64,000 bases of DNA from Paulinella micropora (taxonomy: Eukaryota > Cercozoa > Imbricatea > Euglyphida): assembly GCA_009731375.1 (NCBI GenBank), contig BJOX01000260.1:465882-529881 (forward strand), given 5' to 3'. Shown here piece after piece: positions 43,561-55,300 of this stretch. How positions within the stretch are numbered: position 1 is the stretch's first letter; each line of letters starts with the position of its first letter. The notes beneath the pieces are model-generated. The model was given only the letters and a program-made list of their open reading frames with translations. It was not told the DNA's origin and did not search any database. Made by a program: the position numbers and the translations under genes.

Positions 43561-44952
43561 TTGAAGGGGAGGTGGGTGGAGACCCCAGCCACTCAGTGGG
43601 GCTGGGCTTGGGCCAAGAAGACATATGGGGTGGGTTTTCGGGACAAGGTTCGACGAGGTCAGGTGCAAGACGTGAGTAAACCCATATGGGTTAAGAAGCA
43701 GAAGAAGAACGGACCAGCCCATTGGGTAAAGTTTGAGGATGACGACTCCCCAGACCGTATGTTGGACTCGGAGATCGTCAAGTACCTTGCTGACGGTCCG
43801 GAGACCGCACATGCCGCCACGTTCACTAGACCGGTGAGTGAGAAGCAAGCTGATGAGCTAGGGTACTGGGACGACGCCCGAGCCGAAGAGATGGCTACGC
43901 TCTGGGAGAAAGGTTGCTTCCGGAGAGTCCGAGCCGACTTAGTAGACAAGAAAGACGTCTGTGAAGGCCCGTTTGTTGATGCCACCAAAGAGGCAGGGGG
44001 AGAGATCCTGAAGTTCAAAAGCCGATGGACGACCAAGGGGTTTTCCATGATACAGGGATGGCATTTTGGGAAACGGGACTTCCCAACTCCGTGTGTCCTT
44101 ACCATATTAATGCTTTTCGCCCTAACAGTGTTCTTTGGCTTAGTCTTGTCAAAGTGGGACGTTGGCACCGCATACACAGAGGTGTCTGCAGCTGAGCAGG
44201 GGTATCGCCCCAGTTACATCGTACCACCGTTTGGTTTAGAAGAGCCGGGGTATGTGTGGGAAATGCTTAAAGCACTCTATGGCAGACCGGACGCGGGCCG
44301 CAAATGGTGGCGGTACAAGCTAGTCCCGTTCTTAGAAAGTTTAGGCTTTAAGGCTCATGTCGCTTTTCCGTGCTTCTTTTGGCGTTGGCTATCCGGTAAG
44401 GATAAGCCTGACTTTGCTTTCGTACACGTCGACGACATAATGGGAGCGTTCAGTAGCAAGGAGGTGGAAGCTGAGTTCTTAGCCGCCGGTAAAAAGGCCT
44501 TTAAGGTATTTAAGCAAGAGGCTCCGACCGGGGTGGTAGGCCTGAACATAGAAGACAAGGAAGACTGTCGACTAGGCCGTACGATCAAGATCTCCCAGGA
44601 AGATTTCATCAAAGAGGCAGTTGAGAAACTCCAGTGCACCGGTTTAGCTACAGCCGATTCGCCGTGGTTGATGCCGGGGGTACGAGCCGGGAAGCAATCA
44701 GTGCTAGAGCAGTTCTCGCCGCAGCACATCGTAGGTGTCCTCTTATGGACACGCATCACTCGGCACGAGGTTTTGGGCCCATTAGGGGAAGTGGCCACCC
44801 ATGCCTCCAAGCCTGAGTTGTTCAATTATCAGCAAGCCGAACAGGTCGTACGGTACCTTAATGGTACCCGATCTAAAGGCATTCGCTTCACCAAGGCGAA
44901 CGGCACCCCGCTTGATGTCCTGGGCGGACTCAAGTTGGAAGGGTACAGCTGA
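43561..44952 (+). CDS. Copia reverse transcriptase (RVT_2)
   Basis: KFKSRWTTKGFSMIQGWHFG corresponds to the K-R-L-V-A-K-G block of copia RT, LSKWDVGTAYTEV to the first catalytic aspartate, KALYGRPDAGRKWW to the YGLKQAxRxW block, and AFVHVDDIMGAF to the YVDD box. The element copies RNA to DNA with this enzyme. YVDD is HVDD here and the A-block AF is AY. The frame differs from the integrase frame; the 43555 TAG is followed almost at once by this frame. 463 codons are open to 44952, where the RNase H continues in another frame. Confidence 0.88.
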   Translation: MKGRWVETPATQWGWAWAKKTYGVGFRDKVRRGQVQDVSKPIWVKKQKKNGPAHWVKFEDDDSPDRMLDSEIVKYLADGPETAHAATFTRPVSEKQADELGYWDDARAEEMATLWEKGCFRRVRADLVDKKDVCEGPFVDATKEAGGEILKFKSRWTTKGFSMIQGWHFGKRDFPTPCVLTILMLFALTVFFGLVLSKWDVGTAYTEVSAAEQGYRPSYIVPPFGLEEPGYVWEMLKALYGRPDAGRKWWRYKLVPFLESLGFKAHVAFPCFFWRWLSGKDKPDFAFVHVDDIMGAFSSKEVEAEFLAAGKKAFKVFKQEAPTGVVGLNIEDKEDCRLGRTIKISQEDFIKEAVEKLQCTGLATADSPWLMPGVRAGKQSVLEQFSPQHIVGVLLWTRITRHEVLGPLGEVATHASKPELFNYQQAEQVVRYLNGTRSKGIRFTKANGTPLDVLGGLKLEGYS

Positions 44953-45545
44953 AGATCGCCGTGCCCGCCTAGCGGGGTTTCATTTCTTTCTCGGTGGCTC
45001 GGTGCTACCATTCTGCCTTAAGAGGAACGTATCCGTGGCCCTGCCCAGTGATGCGACCCTGAGAGCGCGAGTGGAGGCAAAGGCGAGCGCGACACAGGAC
45101 GAGCTGGTGGCGACCGCGACCGGGTGCGGCGAGCTGGAGAAGGTGGCGGATGGTAAGCGTCTGGTGCCGGCCGCGCCGGAGGCGTCCTCCTGTGAGGCGG
45201 AAATCTACGCGATGGTGGAGGCATACCACGGCCAGGATAAAATATCTAACTTTGTGCAGGGCATCGCTGGGGGACGGGTCGCAGACGCGCTGGGGCCGTA
45301 CGGGTGGGGGCAGCCCCCCATCCTGTACGGCGACAACCAAGGCGCCCTGGACCTCGCAGATACAAATGTGTTTTCTAGGAAGCTCGGGCACGTCGATCTG
45401 CGAAAGGGGCAATCGTCAACCAGAAGGTGGATGCTGGTTGAGTCGTCAACGAGAAGGTGGCATCAGCGGACAATGTGGCCGACGTCAACACCAAGCCGTC
45501 GCGCGGGGAGCCATACCTCAGACTGGTGCGGCCCGTGGCGAGCGA
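44905..45545 (+). CDS. Copia RNase H
   Basis: SWADSSWKGTAEDRRARLAG starts the domain in the 44801-45634 frame. Then SSCEAEIYAMVEA, YGDNQGALDLADTNVFSRKL and GHVDLR give the E and D residues and the KxxHxD end of copia RNase H. Beyond about 45410 the frame shifts again: VNEKVASADNVADVNTKPS is the expected final motif. A short direct duplication (TCGTCAACCAGAAGGTGG and TCGTCAACGAGAAGGTGG) near 45414-45462 coincides with the shift. RNase H removes the RNA strand after copying. Confidence 0.8.
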
Positions 45546-45960
45546 CTAGCTTCGTCTGCTGCGTGGTGGCGCGCGCGCGCGCGCAGTGGGACTTCCTTCA
45601 ACGTTGGGACTTTCAACCCGTGAACTCTGGATAGGACTCTGGATAGGATAGAACTCTGGATAGAGTAGAACCGTGGATTGGTACCCAATTGCAAGGGGAT
45701 AGATTTTAGTAATTAGGCGACTAGATTGCCGAACTCCACAAGCTGTGGAGACGTAGGCTAGCGCCTCTGCTTGCATTGAGTTAGTCATATATTGTGCACG
45801 GTTGTGCTGCTTGCGCTTTAGTTGTTAACAGTGTAGCTATATTGCCTAACTCCACAGGAGACGTAGGATAGCTCACTTTGCGCTTGACTTAATTGCGTAA
45901 TCTAGGTATTAGTTGCGCGTTGCGTTGCGGACCGTGGCACTGACTCGTAAGGGAGTCTAA

Positions 45961-45973
45961 TTAAGGGGGAGCA
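45961..45973 (+). promoter_or_regulatory. Polypurine tract
   Basis: TTAAGGGGGAGCA immediately before the 3' LTR; primes plus-strand synthesis. Confidence 0.75.
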
Positions 45974-46323
45974 TTGGATAATTAATTAGACCCTTCCTCC
46001 TCAACTACGTCCGTATTGCTATTTGGTACGTTAGCATTATTCGTTACGGTTAGTAGTATTATTAGTTATTAATACAGTCATTTAGAGTATCTTTTCTGGT
46101 ACTGGTGGCACTAGCTTTTTTACCATTACCATTATTGCCCATATCAGGCCGTTTCGTGTGTCATTTTCTGGAGGTACATCTTTTGTGTGACGTCGTCAGG
46201 TGGACTGGCAGGAATTGTTCAGTATTGTTAAATTCTTTTACGAGGGAAGCAGTTGGCAGATAGGAGGGGGACGCCCCGAGTTCCGGTCACCGTTTGCAGA
46301 AGTCGCGAGGGTTTTCTCCCAAC
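45974..46323 (+). repeat. 3' LTR of the copia element
   Basis: TTGGATAATTAATTAGACCC to TTTTCTCCCAAC, homologous to 37870-38226 with an extra ATTC near 46037 and a deletion in TTTTCTG...GTACATC. Confidence 0.9.
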
Positions 46324-47460
46324 GTCATCACCCTCATTATTAATATTGCATACATGAGCAATCCACACCGTTCGCACGGAAAATGACCAACACACAATAT
46401 GAAGATACATATATGTATATGTCAACGTCAATACATTACTTAATGTATGTTCAACAGTGTCATAGGGATGTATATGGAAAAGTGAAGGGTCACTGATTTT
46501 AATAAAAATAGCATGATCAGTAACCTTTTGGTACCACATGACAATTTACAAAATATGAGGATCAGATGTGAAGCCTGTGAACACGGTGCATTTGAAAAAA
46601 GCGAAAAACTGGTAAAAATTGACTAAAAAAAAGAGGGGTGATGAGTTTGAACAAGACTGGAGAAGAGAAATTGCATGCCCTCGTAAGGGGATGAACGGAA
46701 TCAGTTAGCTCAGTAGTCAGACCAATGTGTCCAACCAGTGGAGCGGATATGTAACTCTGTTCCGAGACTCACGGGGCAGCTGGGTCCAAGTAAGAGGAAA
46801 AATACATTCAGAGGTGGTCGGAGGAAGCCAGCAAACGCGATGGAAACAGAGAGCTGCTGGCGGATGAACTGGTTCTGCACACTCTCATGATATGTGTGTA
46901 CATGAATATGTGAATGGTTGCACAAAGGAAGCCACGCTTGGGGTGAAAGCAGTCGTGAAGCAAATGGCAGTCCTGTTTTCGATAGAGCAAACTTAGAGTG
47001 GCTCAGGAGCTTGGAAAAGGTGTGCAGGGAGGAAACCAACAAGAGGGAAAAGGTCCACAGGATATGTGCATCACGCGGTTGCTGTTGGCTGCTCAACCAG
47101 CAGGTTTTCTGGTGCTTGGGAACTAAGTTGGTGGGAAGGTGGAAAAAGCTGTCGTCACGAATGTAACCCGGCCGCCCAGCGAGGAAAAAAGGCATTCAGC
47201 CAACGTATTTTTGCCATGGTTTTGTCCACGAGTGGGTGTTCTGGGGCGATTTTCCGCAATAGGGTCCGGACTGATTATTTCCACAAAAAACCTTAAAAGT
47301 GTTCTCCCTGTCATTTTCGGGTTGGGGTGGCCACTTACATGACTTGAAAAAATCCAGTGGCTCAAGATTTTGAACAGTTTTGAACTTTGTTTGGAGCCAA
47401 CACCGTCTCGAGAACAGTGCATCATTGAGTTCGATACAGCTTGCACATCGCACGTGCCTT
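46324..47460. other. Spacer without recognised genes
   Basis: Mostly unique. A 29-bp core at 47243-47271 (GGGGCGATTTTCCGCAATAG...) is inverted at 50095-50123. A stretch near 46697-46770 has a tRNA A-box-like TTAGCTCAGTAG and a weak B-box. Confidence 0.5.
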
Positions 47461-47469
47461 ACGCAGTGC

Positions 47470-47488
47470 TCTCTTTCTCTCTCTCTCG

Positions 47489-47548
<60 letters not shown>

Positions 47549-47646
47549 TTCTCTCTTTCTCTCTTTCTCTCTCTTTCTCTCTCTCTCTCTATGTATGTAT
47601 GCTACTTTTACTGTTGAGAGAGATAGAGAGAGAGAGAGAAAGAGGG

Positions 47647-47677
<31 letters not shown>

Positions 47678-47690
47678 GAGAGAGAGTTTG
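47470..47690. repeat. (CT)n then (GA)n, near-inverted arrays
   Basis: A CT array (47470-47590) is followed within 30 bp by a GA array (47618-47688), which could form a hairpin of about 70 bp per arm. Confidence 0.8.
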
Positions 47691-47868
47691 TGTGTGTGTG
47701 GAACAGGGAGGAAGGAATAGGAAGGAAACATTGAAGTTAATAAATTCAACTCTGCGGACGTAACCTTTTTTATTTTTGATTTTCGAATTCGGACACAGCA
47801 CCGGAAAAGTTATATTAAACAAATATTAATAACTATATTAATAAAGTGAAACCGACTGACCGACCGGC

Positions 47869-47870
<2 letters not shown>

Positions 47871-47900
<30 letters not shown>

Positions 47901-47943
47901 CATACATACATACATACATGCATGCATACATACACACATACTA

Positions 47944-47990
<47 letters not shown>

Positions 47991-48133
47991 GGTACTAGAC
48001 ACACATGATGCATACATGCATACACACATACATACATGCATGAATGCATGCATGCATGCATATACGTATGCATGCATACATACATACATGCATACATGCA
48101 TACATGCATACATACATACATACATGCATACTA

Positions 48134-48214
<81 letters not shown>

Positions 48215-48450
48215 ATAGATACATAAATACATACATGCACACATACATGCCCGCCCGCCCGCCCGACCGATCGACTGACCGATCGACTATACATACATAC
48301 ATAGATGCATACATAGATGCCCGCCCGCCCGACCAACCGACCGACCGATCGACTATACATACATACATACATACATACAAACATACAAACATACTACATA
48401 CATACATTCGTATACATACGTATACATACATACATACATACATACATACA

Positions 48451-48511
<61 letters not shown>

Positions 48512-49500
48512 GCTACTACTGCTTATACTGCTACTACTGCTACTACTGCTACTACTGCTACTACATACATACATGATGCATGCATGCATACATACATACA
48601 TACATGCATGAATGCATGAATGCATGCATATATGTATGCATGCATATACATACATGCATACATGCATACATACATACATATGTCATACATACATACATAC
48701 ACACACACATACACACACATACATGCATAAATACGTATACATATACATACATACATGCATACATACGTACGAGTACGTACATACGTACATACGTACATAC
48801 ATACAGAAATACATACATACCTACCTATGTACCTCCCTACCTACTTACTAACCTACCTACCTACCTAACTACCTTACCTGAATACATACATACATACATA
48901 CATACATACATGCATGCATACATACATACATACATACACACATACACATACATACATACATACATACATACATACATACATACGTGTGCATACATACATA
49001 CATACATACTCACTCACTCACTCACTGACCCACCCACTCACCCAACCATCTACCCACTCACTCACTCACTCACTCACTCACTTACTCACTCACTCACTCA
49101 CTCACCCACCCACCCAGTCAACCACCCACTCACTCACTCACTCACTCATTCATGATCACACACACACACACATGCACACACACACACACATGCACACACA
49201 CACACATGCACACACACACACACACACAAACACATACACATACACACACACACACACTCACTCACACACACAAACACAAGCACCAACAAATACAGACACA
49301 CACACACCATACATACATACATGCAGAATACACATACACACGTATTAAATAATACATACACACACACACGCACACCCACACACACTCATAAACACAAACA
49401 CAAACACACAGACACAAACACAAACACACACACAAACACAATACATACATACATACATACAATACATGCATGCAAGACATACATACAAGACATACATTTT
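47871..49500. repeat. (CATA), (TAC), (CTCA), (CA)n arrays
   Basis: Microsatellites as in the LIM introns, including GCCC/GACC blocks at 48250-48290 and 48319-48350. No exon-like stubs were recognised. Confidence 0.85.
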
Positions 49501-49559
49501 TGTATTCTGTATATACTTAATTATATATATAATTCCTCTGTATATTTAGTTTTTTTGTT

Positions 49560-49723
49560 GTAAAGACTGTTGCTTGCTCTGTGGTTGGCTAGAATCAGAT
49601 TTGAGACGACGACCAGCGCGCAGGCCCGGACCAACAGGAAGCAGCGCAACATCGGGAACCTGGCGAAGGGAGCTTGCGGACCTTGCACGGTTGCCTGCCG
49701 TTCGCAGTGCAGCAGGAACAGCT
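49560..49723 (+). other. GC-rich segment, possible exon fragment
   Basis: One frame reads TSAQARTNRKQRNIGNLAKG and ACGPCTVACRSQCSRNS up to the N gap at 49724. Cysteines at the end are suggestive but no domain is recognised. The neighbour to the right is GA-rich. Confidence 0.3.
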
Positions 49724-50499
49724 NNNNNNNNNNGGGGAGAAGGAGGAAAGAAAACTGGGTAGATGGGAGAAGATTGATGAAAGAATGTCCAAGGAAGAAA
49801 GGAAGAGAGAAAGAGAGAGAAAGAGAGAGGAAAGGGTAACGCGTACGTATTGGAAAGAAAGAATGGAGGCCAGAAAGAACATCAAGAAAGAGATAGAGAG
49901 AGACACACACATACACACAAAGAAAAGAAAGAAAGGGTGAGAGAAAAACTCTGAACCTGCAGACAACCTTCAGAAGTCTGAGACCCCTGTGAACTTCACG
50001 GGGAGTTTTGCCGACTGGGCTGTCTGAAAAAAGTGGGGTGAGTTGCCACTTTTGCAACTACGCGGCCTTTGGACGGAAAATGTGGAACAGATCCGTCCGG
50101 ACCCTATTGCGGAAAATCGCCCCGGTGTTACCCACGTTCACATGTGAATGTTTTCGCCAACTTTCTCAAGCCAGGGAGGCGAGTTAAGCGTGAGCACCTC
50201 GCCCGACAATGCGAAACGATACCGCAGTTTCGTCCTGGGAAATACGGTCCTGGTTAGGGCACAAGTCGGGAAAGAGCCCGACTTCAGACCAGTGTAACAT
50301 AACAAAACAAACCTACAAGATTAGAGCCAGCCCTGGGAGCTTCTGAGAACAGCAGTCGACTTTCCAGGTAGTCAGCTGCTATTTCTATCTTGACCCGAAT
50401 AGTTCGACTTGTTTTGGCAGTGTAGTTGCTGTCTCTGCATGACAATATCGGATAGTGTTGATAGGGGGATCTCTGCTCAGCCTATGTTGCTTTTGTAAC

Positions 50500-50527
50500 A
50501 GCCTGTGTGTGCGTGTGTGTGCGTGTC

Positions 50528-50562
<35 letters not shown>

Positions 50563-50580
50563 ATGTATGTATGTGTTGTG

Positions 50581-50612
<32 letters not shown>

Positions 50613-50628
50613 CATGTGTGTTTGTGTG

Positions 50629-50666
<38 letters not shown>

Positions 50667-50671
50667 CTTAT

Positions 50672-50707
<36 letters not shown>

Positions 50708-51545
50708 TGTGGTGCGTGTGTGTGTGTGTGTATGTTTGTGTTTGTGTTTGTGTTTGGTGTGTGTGTACATGTGTGTACATGTGTGTGTGTGACACTGTCT
50801 GTGTGTGTGTGTGTGTGCGTGCTTATGTGTGTGTGTGTGTGTGTGTGTGTGTNNNNNNNNNNNNNNNNNNNNNNNNNNNNNNNNNNNNNNNNNNNNNNNN
50901 NNNNNNNNNNNNNNNNNNNNNNNNNNNNNNNNNNNNNNNNNNNNNNNNNNNNNNNNNNNNNNNNNNNNNNNNNNNNNNNNNNNNNNNNNNNNNNNNNNNN
51001 NNNNNNNNNNNNNNNNNNNNNNNNNNNNNNNNNNNNNNNNNNNNNNNNNNNNNNNNNNNNNNNNNNNNNNNNNNNNNNNNNNNNNNNNNNNNNNNNNNNN
51101 NNNNNNNNNNNNNNNNNNNNNNNNNNNNNNNNNNNNNNNNNNNNNNNNNNNNNNNNNNNNNNNNNNNNNNNNNNNNNNNNNNNNNNNNNNNNNNNNNNNN
51201 NNNNNNNNNNNNNNNNNNNNNNNNNNNNNNNNNNNNNNNNNNNNNNNNNNNNNNNNNNNNNNNNNNNNNNNNNNNNNNNNNNNNNNNNNNNNNNNNNNNN
51301 NNNNNNNNNNNNNNNNNNNNNNNNNNNNNNNNNNNNNNNNNNNNNNNNNNNNNNNNNNNNNNNNNNNNNNNNNNNNNNNNNNNNNNNNNNNNNNNNNNNN
51401 NNNNNNNNNNNNNNNNNNNNNNNNNNNNNNNNNNNNNNNNNNTGTGTGTGTGTGTGAGTGTGTGTGTGTGTGCTTATGTGTGTGTATGTGTGTGTATGTG
51501 TATGCGGTGTGTGTGTGTGTGTGTGTGTGCGTGTGTGTGTGCGTG

Positions 51546-51587
<42 letters not shown>

Positions 51588-51640
51588 TGTGTTTGTGTGT
51601 GTGTATGTGTGTGTGTGTGAGAAAGAGAGAGATAAAGTGT
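50500..51640. repeat. (GT)n array with a 590-bp gap
   Basis: GT dinucleotides with N run 50853-51442; open frames are artefacts. Confidence 0.9.
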
Positions 51641-51704
51641 CAGTGTGTGTGTGTTTGAGAGAGAGAGAGAGAGGGAGGGAGAGAGAGAGAGAGAGAAAGA
51701 ATGA

Positions 51705-52048
51705 ATACATACATACATACATACATACATACAAATACATACATACATACATACATTCGTACATACATACAACCATACATACATACATACATACATAGAT
51801 ATATTCACGCGAATAATAGAAATAACGTACATGCATAGCCTATAACATATGCATAACATAAATATATAAATATATAGCACGCGTGCATAACGTGTATACG
51901 TATATATTACATGCATACATAACGTACATACATAACGTACTATACATTGCATAACATGCATACATAACACGCATACATACATATTTTTCATGCAACAATA
52001 TACCACAAAAAAGTTCCAAAATGCTGCATCTCTCTCTCTCTCTCTCCC

Positions 52049-52083
<35 letters not shown>

Positions 52084-52173
52084 NNNNNNNNNNACATGCA
52101 CATACATACACACACATACACACATACACACATAGTAATACACACATATACACAGTGCATACACACACACAAA

Positions 52174-52204
<31 letters not shown>

Positions 52205-52227
52205 CTCTCTCTCTCCTCTCTCTCTTC

Positions 52228-52262
<35 letters not shown>

Positions 52263-52284
52263 TTTCGGTCTCTCTCTCCTCTCT

Positions 52285-52329
<45 letters not shown>

Positions 52330-52330
52330 T
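51705..52330. repeat. (CATA)n, AT-rich, poly(C), gap and (CT)n
   Basis: C run of about 35 before N run 52084-52093. Two copies of CTCTCCCTTTTCGGT at about 52255 and 52321 are linked by CT arrays. Confidence 0.85.
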
Positions 52331-52378
52331 TTCGGTGAACCGTGTCTGTTTCTCTTCCTAATTTTTAATCTATTAGGA

Positions 52379-55300
52379 ATGCCACCCAAACAGACGGCTT
52401 ATCTAGGACTCTGTACCGCTTGCGGAGTAGGATGGAGAGCTATAAAATCGTCCTCGGGTCATGTTTCTCTCTGCGCAATTCCTGAGCAGAGCATAACAGA
52501 GTGGCAGAGTTTGGGTCTGCTGCCTTATAGATCTCAGAACCTTGCAAATTCAAAACTATGCAAAGGCTGTTTGCTTGCGTTACCCAAAATAGCTGCACAT
52601 GCTCAAAAAGCTCGGATGTTTCGCGATTCTCTGGCTACTGTTCTGACAAGCGCTGTGCGTGAAAAGCGTTTGTTAGAACAGAAGGCAGCTGAAGCGTCAA
52701 TGTGGAAGGCCAGCGCGGAAGAAGCAACTTCTTCGTACCACTACCTTCAGGAGGCATATCTATCCCAGCGAGAAGAATGCAAGCAACTTCAAAAAAAATA
52801 CGAAGAGCTTGAAAATGAATTAAAAAGGCTTGACAAAAATAGCAAGCAGACCATAGTTAGACGCACCCAAAAAATCCAGTCTCTAAATCAAGAAGCTGAG
52901 CAAGCACAAAGAGATCATGCTGCAGAATTAACTGCGCTCCAAGACCAGAACACACAGCTGGTTGAAGAAAAGACACAGCTGCTTGAAGAAAACACAAAGC
53001 TGCAACAACAAACAGAAGACGGGGACAACTTATACTCTCCAACCCAATCTCAAGATCTTTCATGCAGCCAGGGTTCTGATTACATTCCGACGCCGTTACG
53101 AGCGACGGCTGGAAAACAAGTGTCTACTTCTGGCAAAACCACTGCTTACACTTATTCGCCTGCCGTGATTCGTGCAGCATTGGGCTTGCTTACGGCAGAC
53201 ATGCCGACATCACGTGTTCCAGAGGTGTTGCAGCTTTTGTTGCAATGCAGCCCGGCTACCGCGGGCGCAGACGGCTTGACCGTCCCCGCCATACCTACAA
53301 TCATCCGTTGGTTGCACGCATTGGGTCTGTGTCTTACACAGCTCCAGACAGCTTACGAGAAAGCACAACGCTGCATAGTGACGTTACGTCCAAGAATCTC
53401 GTCAAGTACTATGCATGTCCAATTTCTTGCAATCGTGCTGACGGATCCGTAGCCCGCGTCCTTCCGGGGGTTTGTTACACACAGCCGTCAGGGACAGCTG
53501 AAGATAGTGCCAAGGGTATCAATTCAGCGCTGGAGGCCGCAGCGGAAGAGTGTCGGCTGGCTGGTGAGTATGACGAATCACTTTTCAATCTGTTTGGCGA
53601 CATCAAAGCATGTCAATTACTGGCTGCGCCAGCTTGCTACATGTCGGACAATGAGGCTGCTGCGCAGGCCACAGGAAAGGAATGGTTGGATGTGCAGCGT
53701 GCTGCATCCAGCGAGAACGAGTTGCCAGACATTGAAAGACTTCGTGCGACATGCAGCATTCATTCAATGTGTCTCTGCGAGGATGATTTTGCTTCTTCAG
53801 TCAGCGATTGGATCAAGCAGCAGATAGGTGAAGCAGCGGACTTGAACGATCATAGGCAAGAAGGACAACATACAATGTGTCGCTCTGCGTGAGTTGGCTA
53901 AGTTTTTTTCCACGACGGACAAGCTTTGGCCATTTTCACACCTGAGGCGTTTCGCTGTTTGGTTTAAAGACCAGTATCCGGAAAAGAAAATGCCACAGAT
54001 ACCGCGATGCGTAGGTCAGAAGATAAGTCTGCTAAACACACAATACCAATGAGAATTGATTGTGTTTGTAGGAAACCGCTACCATGTTTATTTCGAGCTT
54101 GCGCTGCCCTTTTTTGCACTGCATAAACCCTGGCTCAAATACCTCGAGTAAGTACTGACTGTGCCCGCATGTCGGCATCTACGCATGAATATGTAATTTT
54201 ATTGTTGCTTAGCGAGGAGTGCACGGTGGCTGACGACCAAGCAGGGCAGCTGGCCACGAAGCTGACAGGGTATCTTAATAGCGCAGCTCTCATAGCGGGA
54301 CTTCAGCTTCACGGCCGTTTGTTTGTCACCATTCTGCAACCTCACCGTGTGGCTGTCAAGTCCGCTGTCGTTGGTTGGCACATCTGGGACGCCATTCCGT
54401 TCTTGAAGAAGATTCGCTCGCTGCTACTTGATTGGAAGGACGACGGCTTCCCTGACAAAAAATTCAGGTTCTGATTGTCTTCATTACTTCACTGAACTTG
54501 ATTTACTGACGTGCTGTGATGATTTTTTTGTACTGCTAGGTACGACGTTTTCAATGAGTTTCCTGCAATCCTGCCTGAGGTTAAGAGCTATAGGGAAGCT
54601 CATAAAGTGGAAATCGACCTGCTGGAAAAACATTCCTTCAACATCGATGTTAAAGAAATCGAGCGGGAGGCATGTGCGAGTTTTCTTGCTAAGTTTGAGA
54701 AGCACTTCGGAATTTTCTTTGAAGGGGGCTCTCTTGAAGAAAATAAGATTACACCCGCAATCGCAGCCATTTTGAAAACAACAAAGTTTGACAATGACAT
54801 CGCAGAGGCGAGCTTTGGAATCCTGGACAGACAGCTGAAACTTCGAAGCACACGGGTGACATTGCCTACCCTTTCGGCCGCAACAGCCATTTCATTCAGC
54901 AAGCCGCTGACATGGCTAGAGAAACTAGATGATGAGCTTCAAAACGACCACCGAACCACAAATGCAATCATACGCTTTGGTGTGAGCCGGTCGCAAGCTC
55001 TGGCACGAGCACTTAGAAATAAGTTCTACAAAGATCAAGCTGCAGTATTAGAGCGATCTCGAGCAGAGAGAGAGAAAAGGAGAGCAGCACAGGACGAGAG
55101 AAGCATCATAACGTATCTGCTTCAAGAAGCTGCACTGAAAGGTGAGTTGTGCAAAAATAGTAAGGATTTGACGGAACAGATGGAGGCGAAAGCTTCCAAG
55201 ACTGCCAAACACACATTTCTTATGCGACAAAAAAAGCTCGCGCAAGCCTTGGGTATCAAAGATCTTCCAAAAGGTCAGGAAGACGGCAAAGCTCGCCCTT

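Larger units (their letters stand above)
37870..46323 (+). mobile_element. Ty1/copia LTR retrotransposon, decayed
   Basis: The order LTR, primer site, Gag, protease, integrase, reverse transcriptase, RNase H, polypurine tract, LTR is diagnostic of copia. Two LTRs of about 350 bp are similar but differ by several substitutions and small indels, so the insertion is not recent. The open frames break at least seven times, so it is non-autonomous as read. No matching target-site duplication was found (GCACATCCA on the left, CGTCATCAC on the right). Confidence 0.93.

Noticed and set aside
37870-46323. Exogenous retrovirus
   Set aside because: Integrase precedes reverse transcriptase and no envelope gene is present; this is copia order.
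46690-46785. tRNA gene or tRNA-derived SINE
   Set aside because: The A-box is fair but the B-box is poor and no cloverleaf could be drawn.
50477-52231. 584-codon minus-strand frame
   Set aside because: Runs through (CA)n, N bases and poly(G); not a gene.
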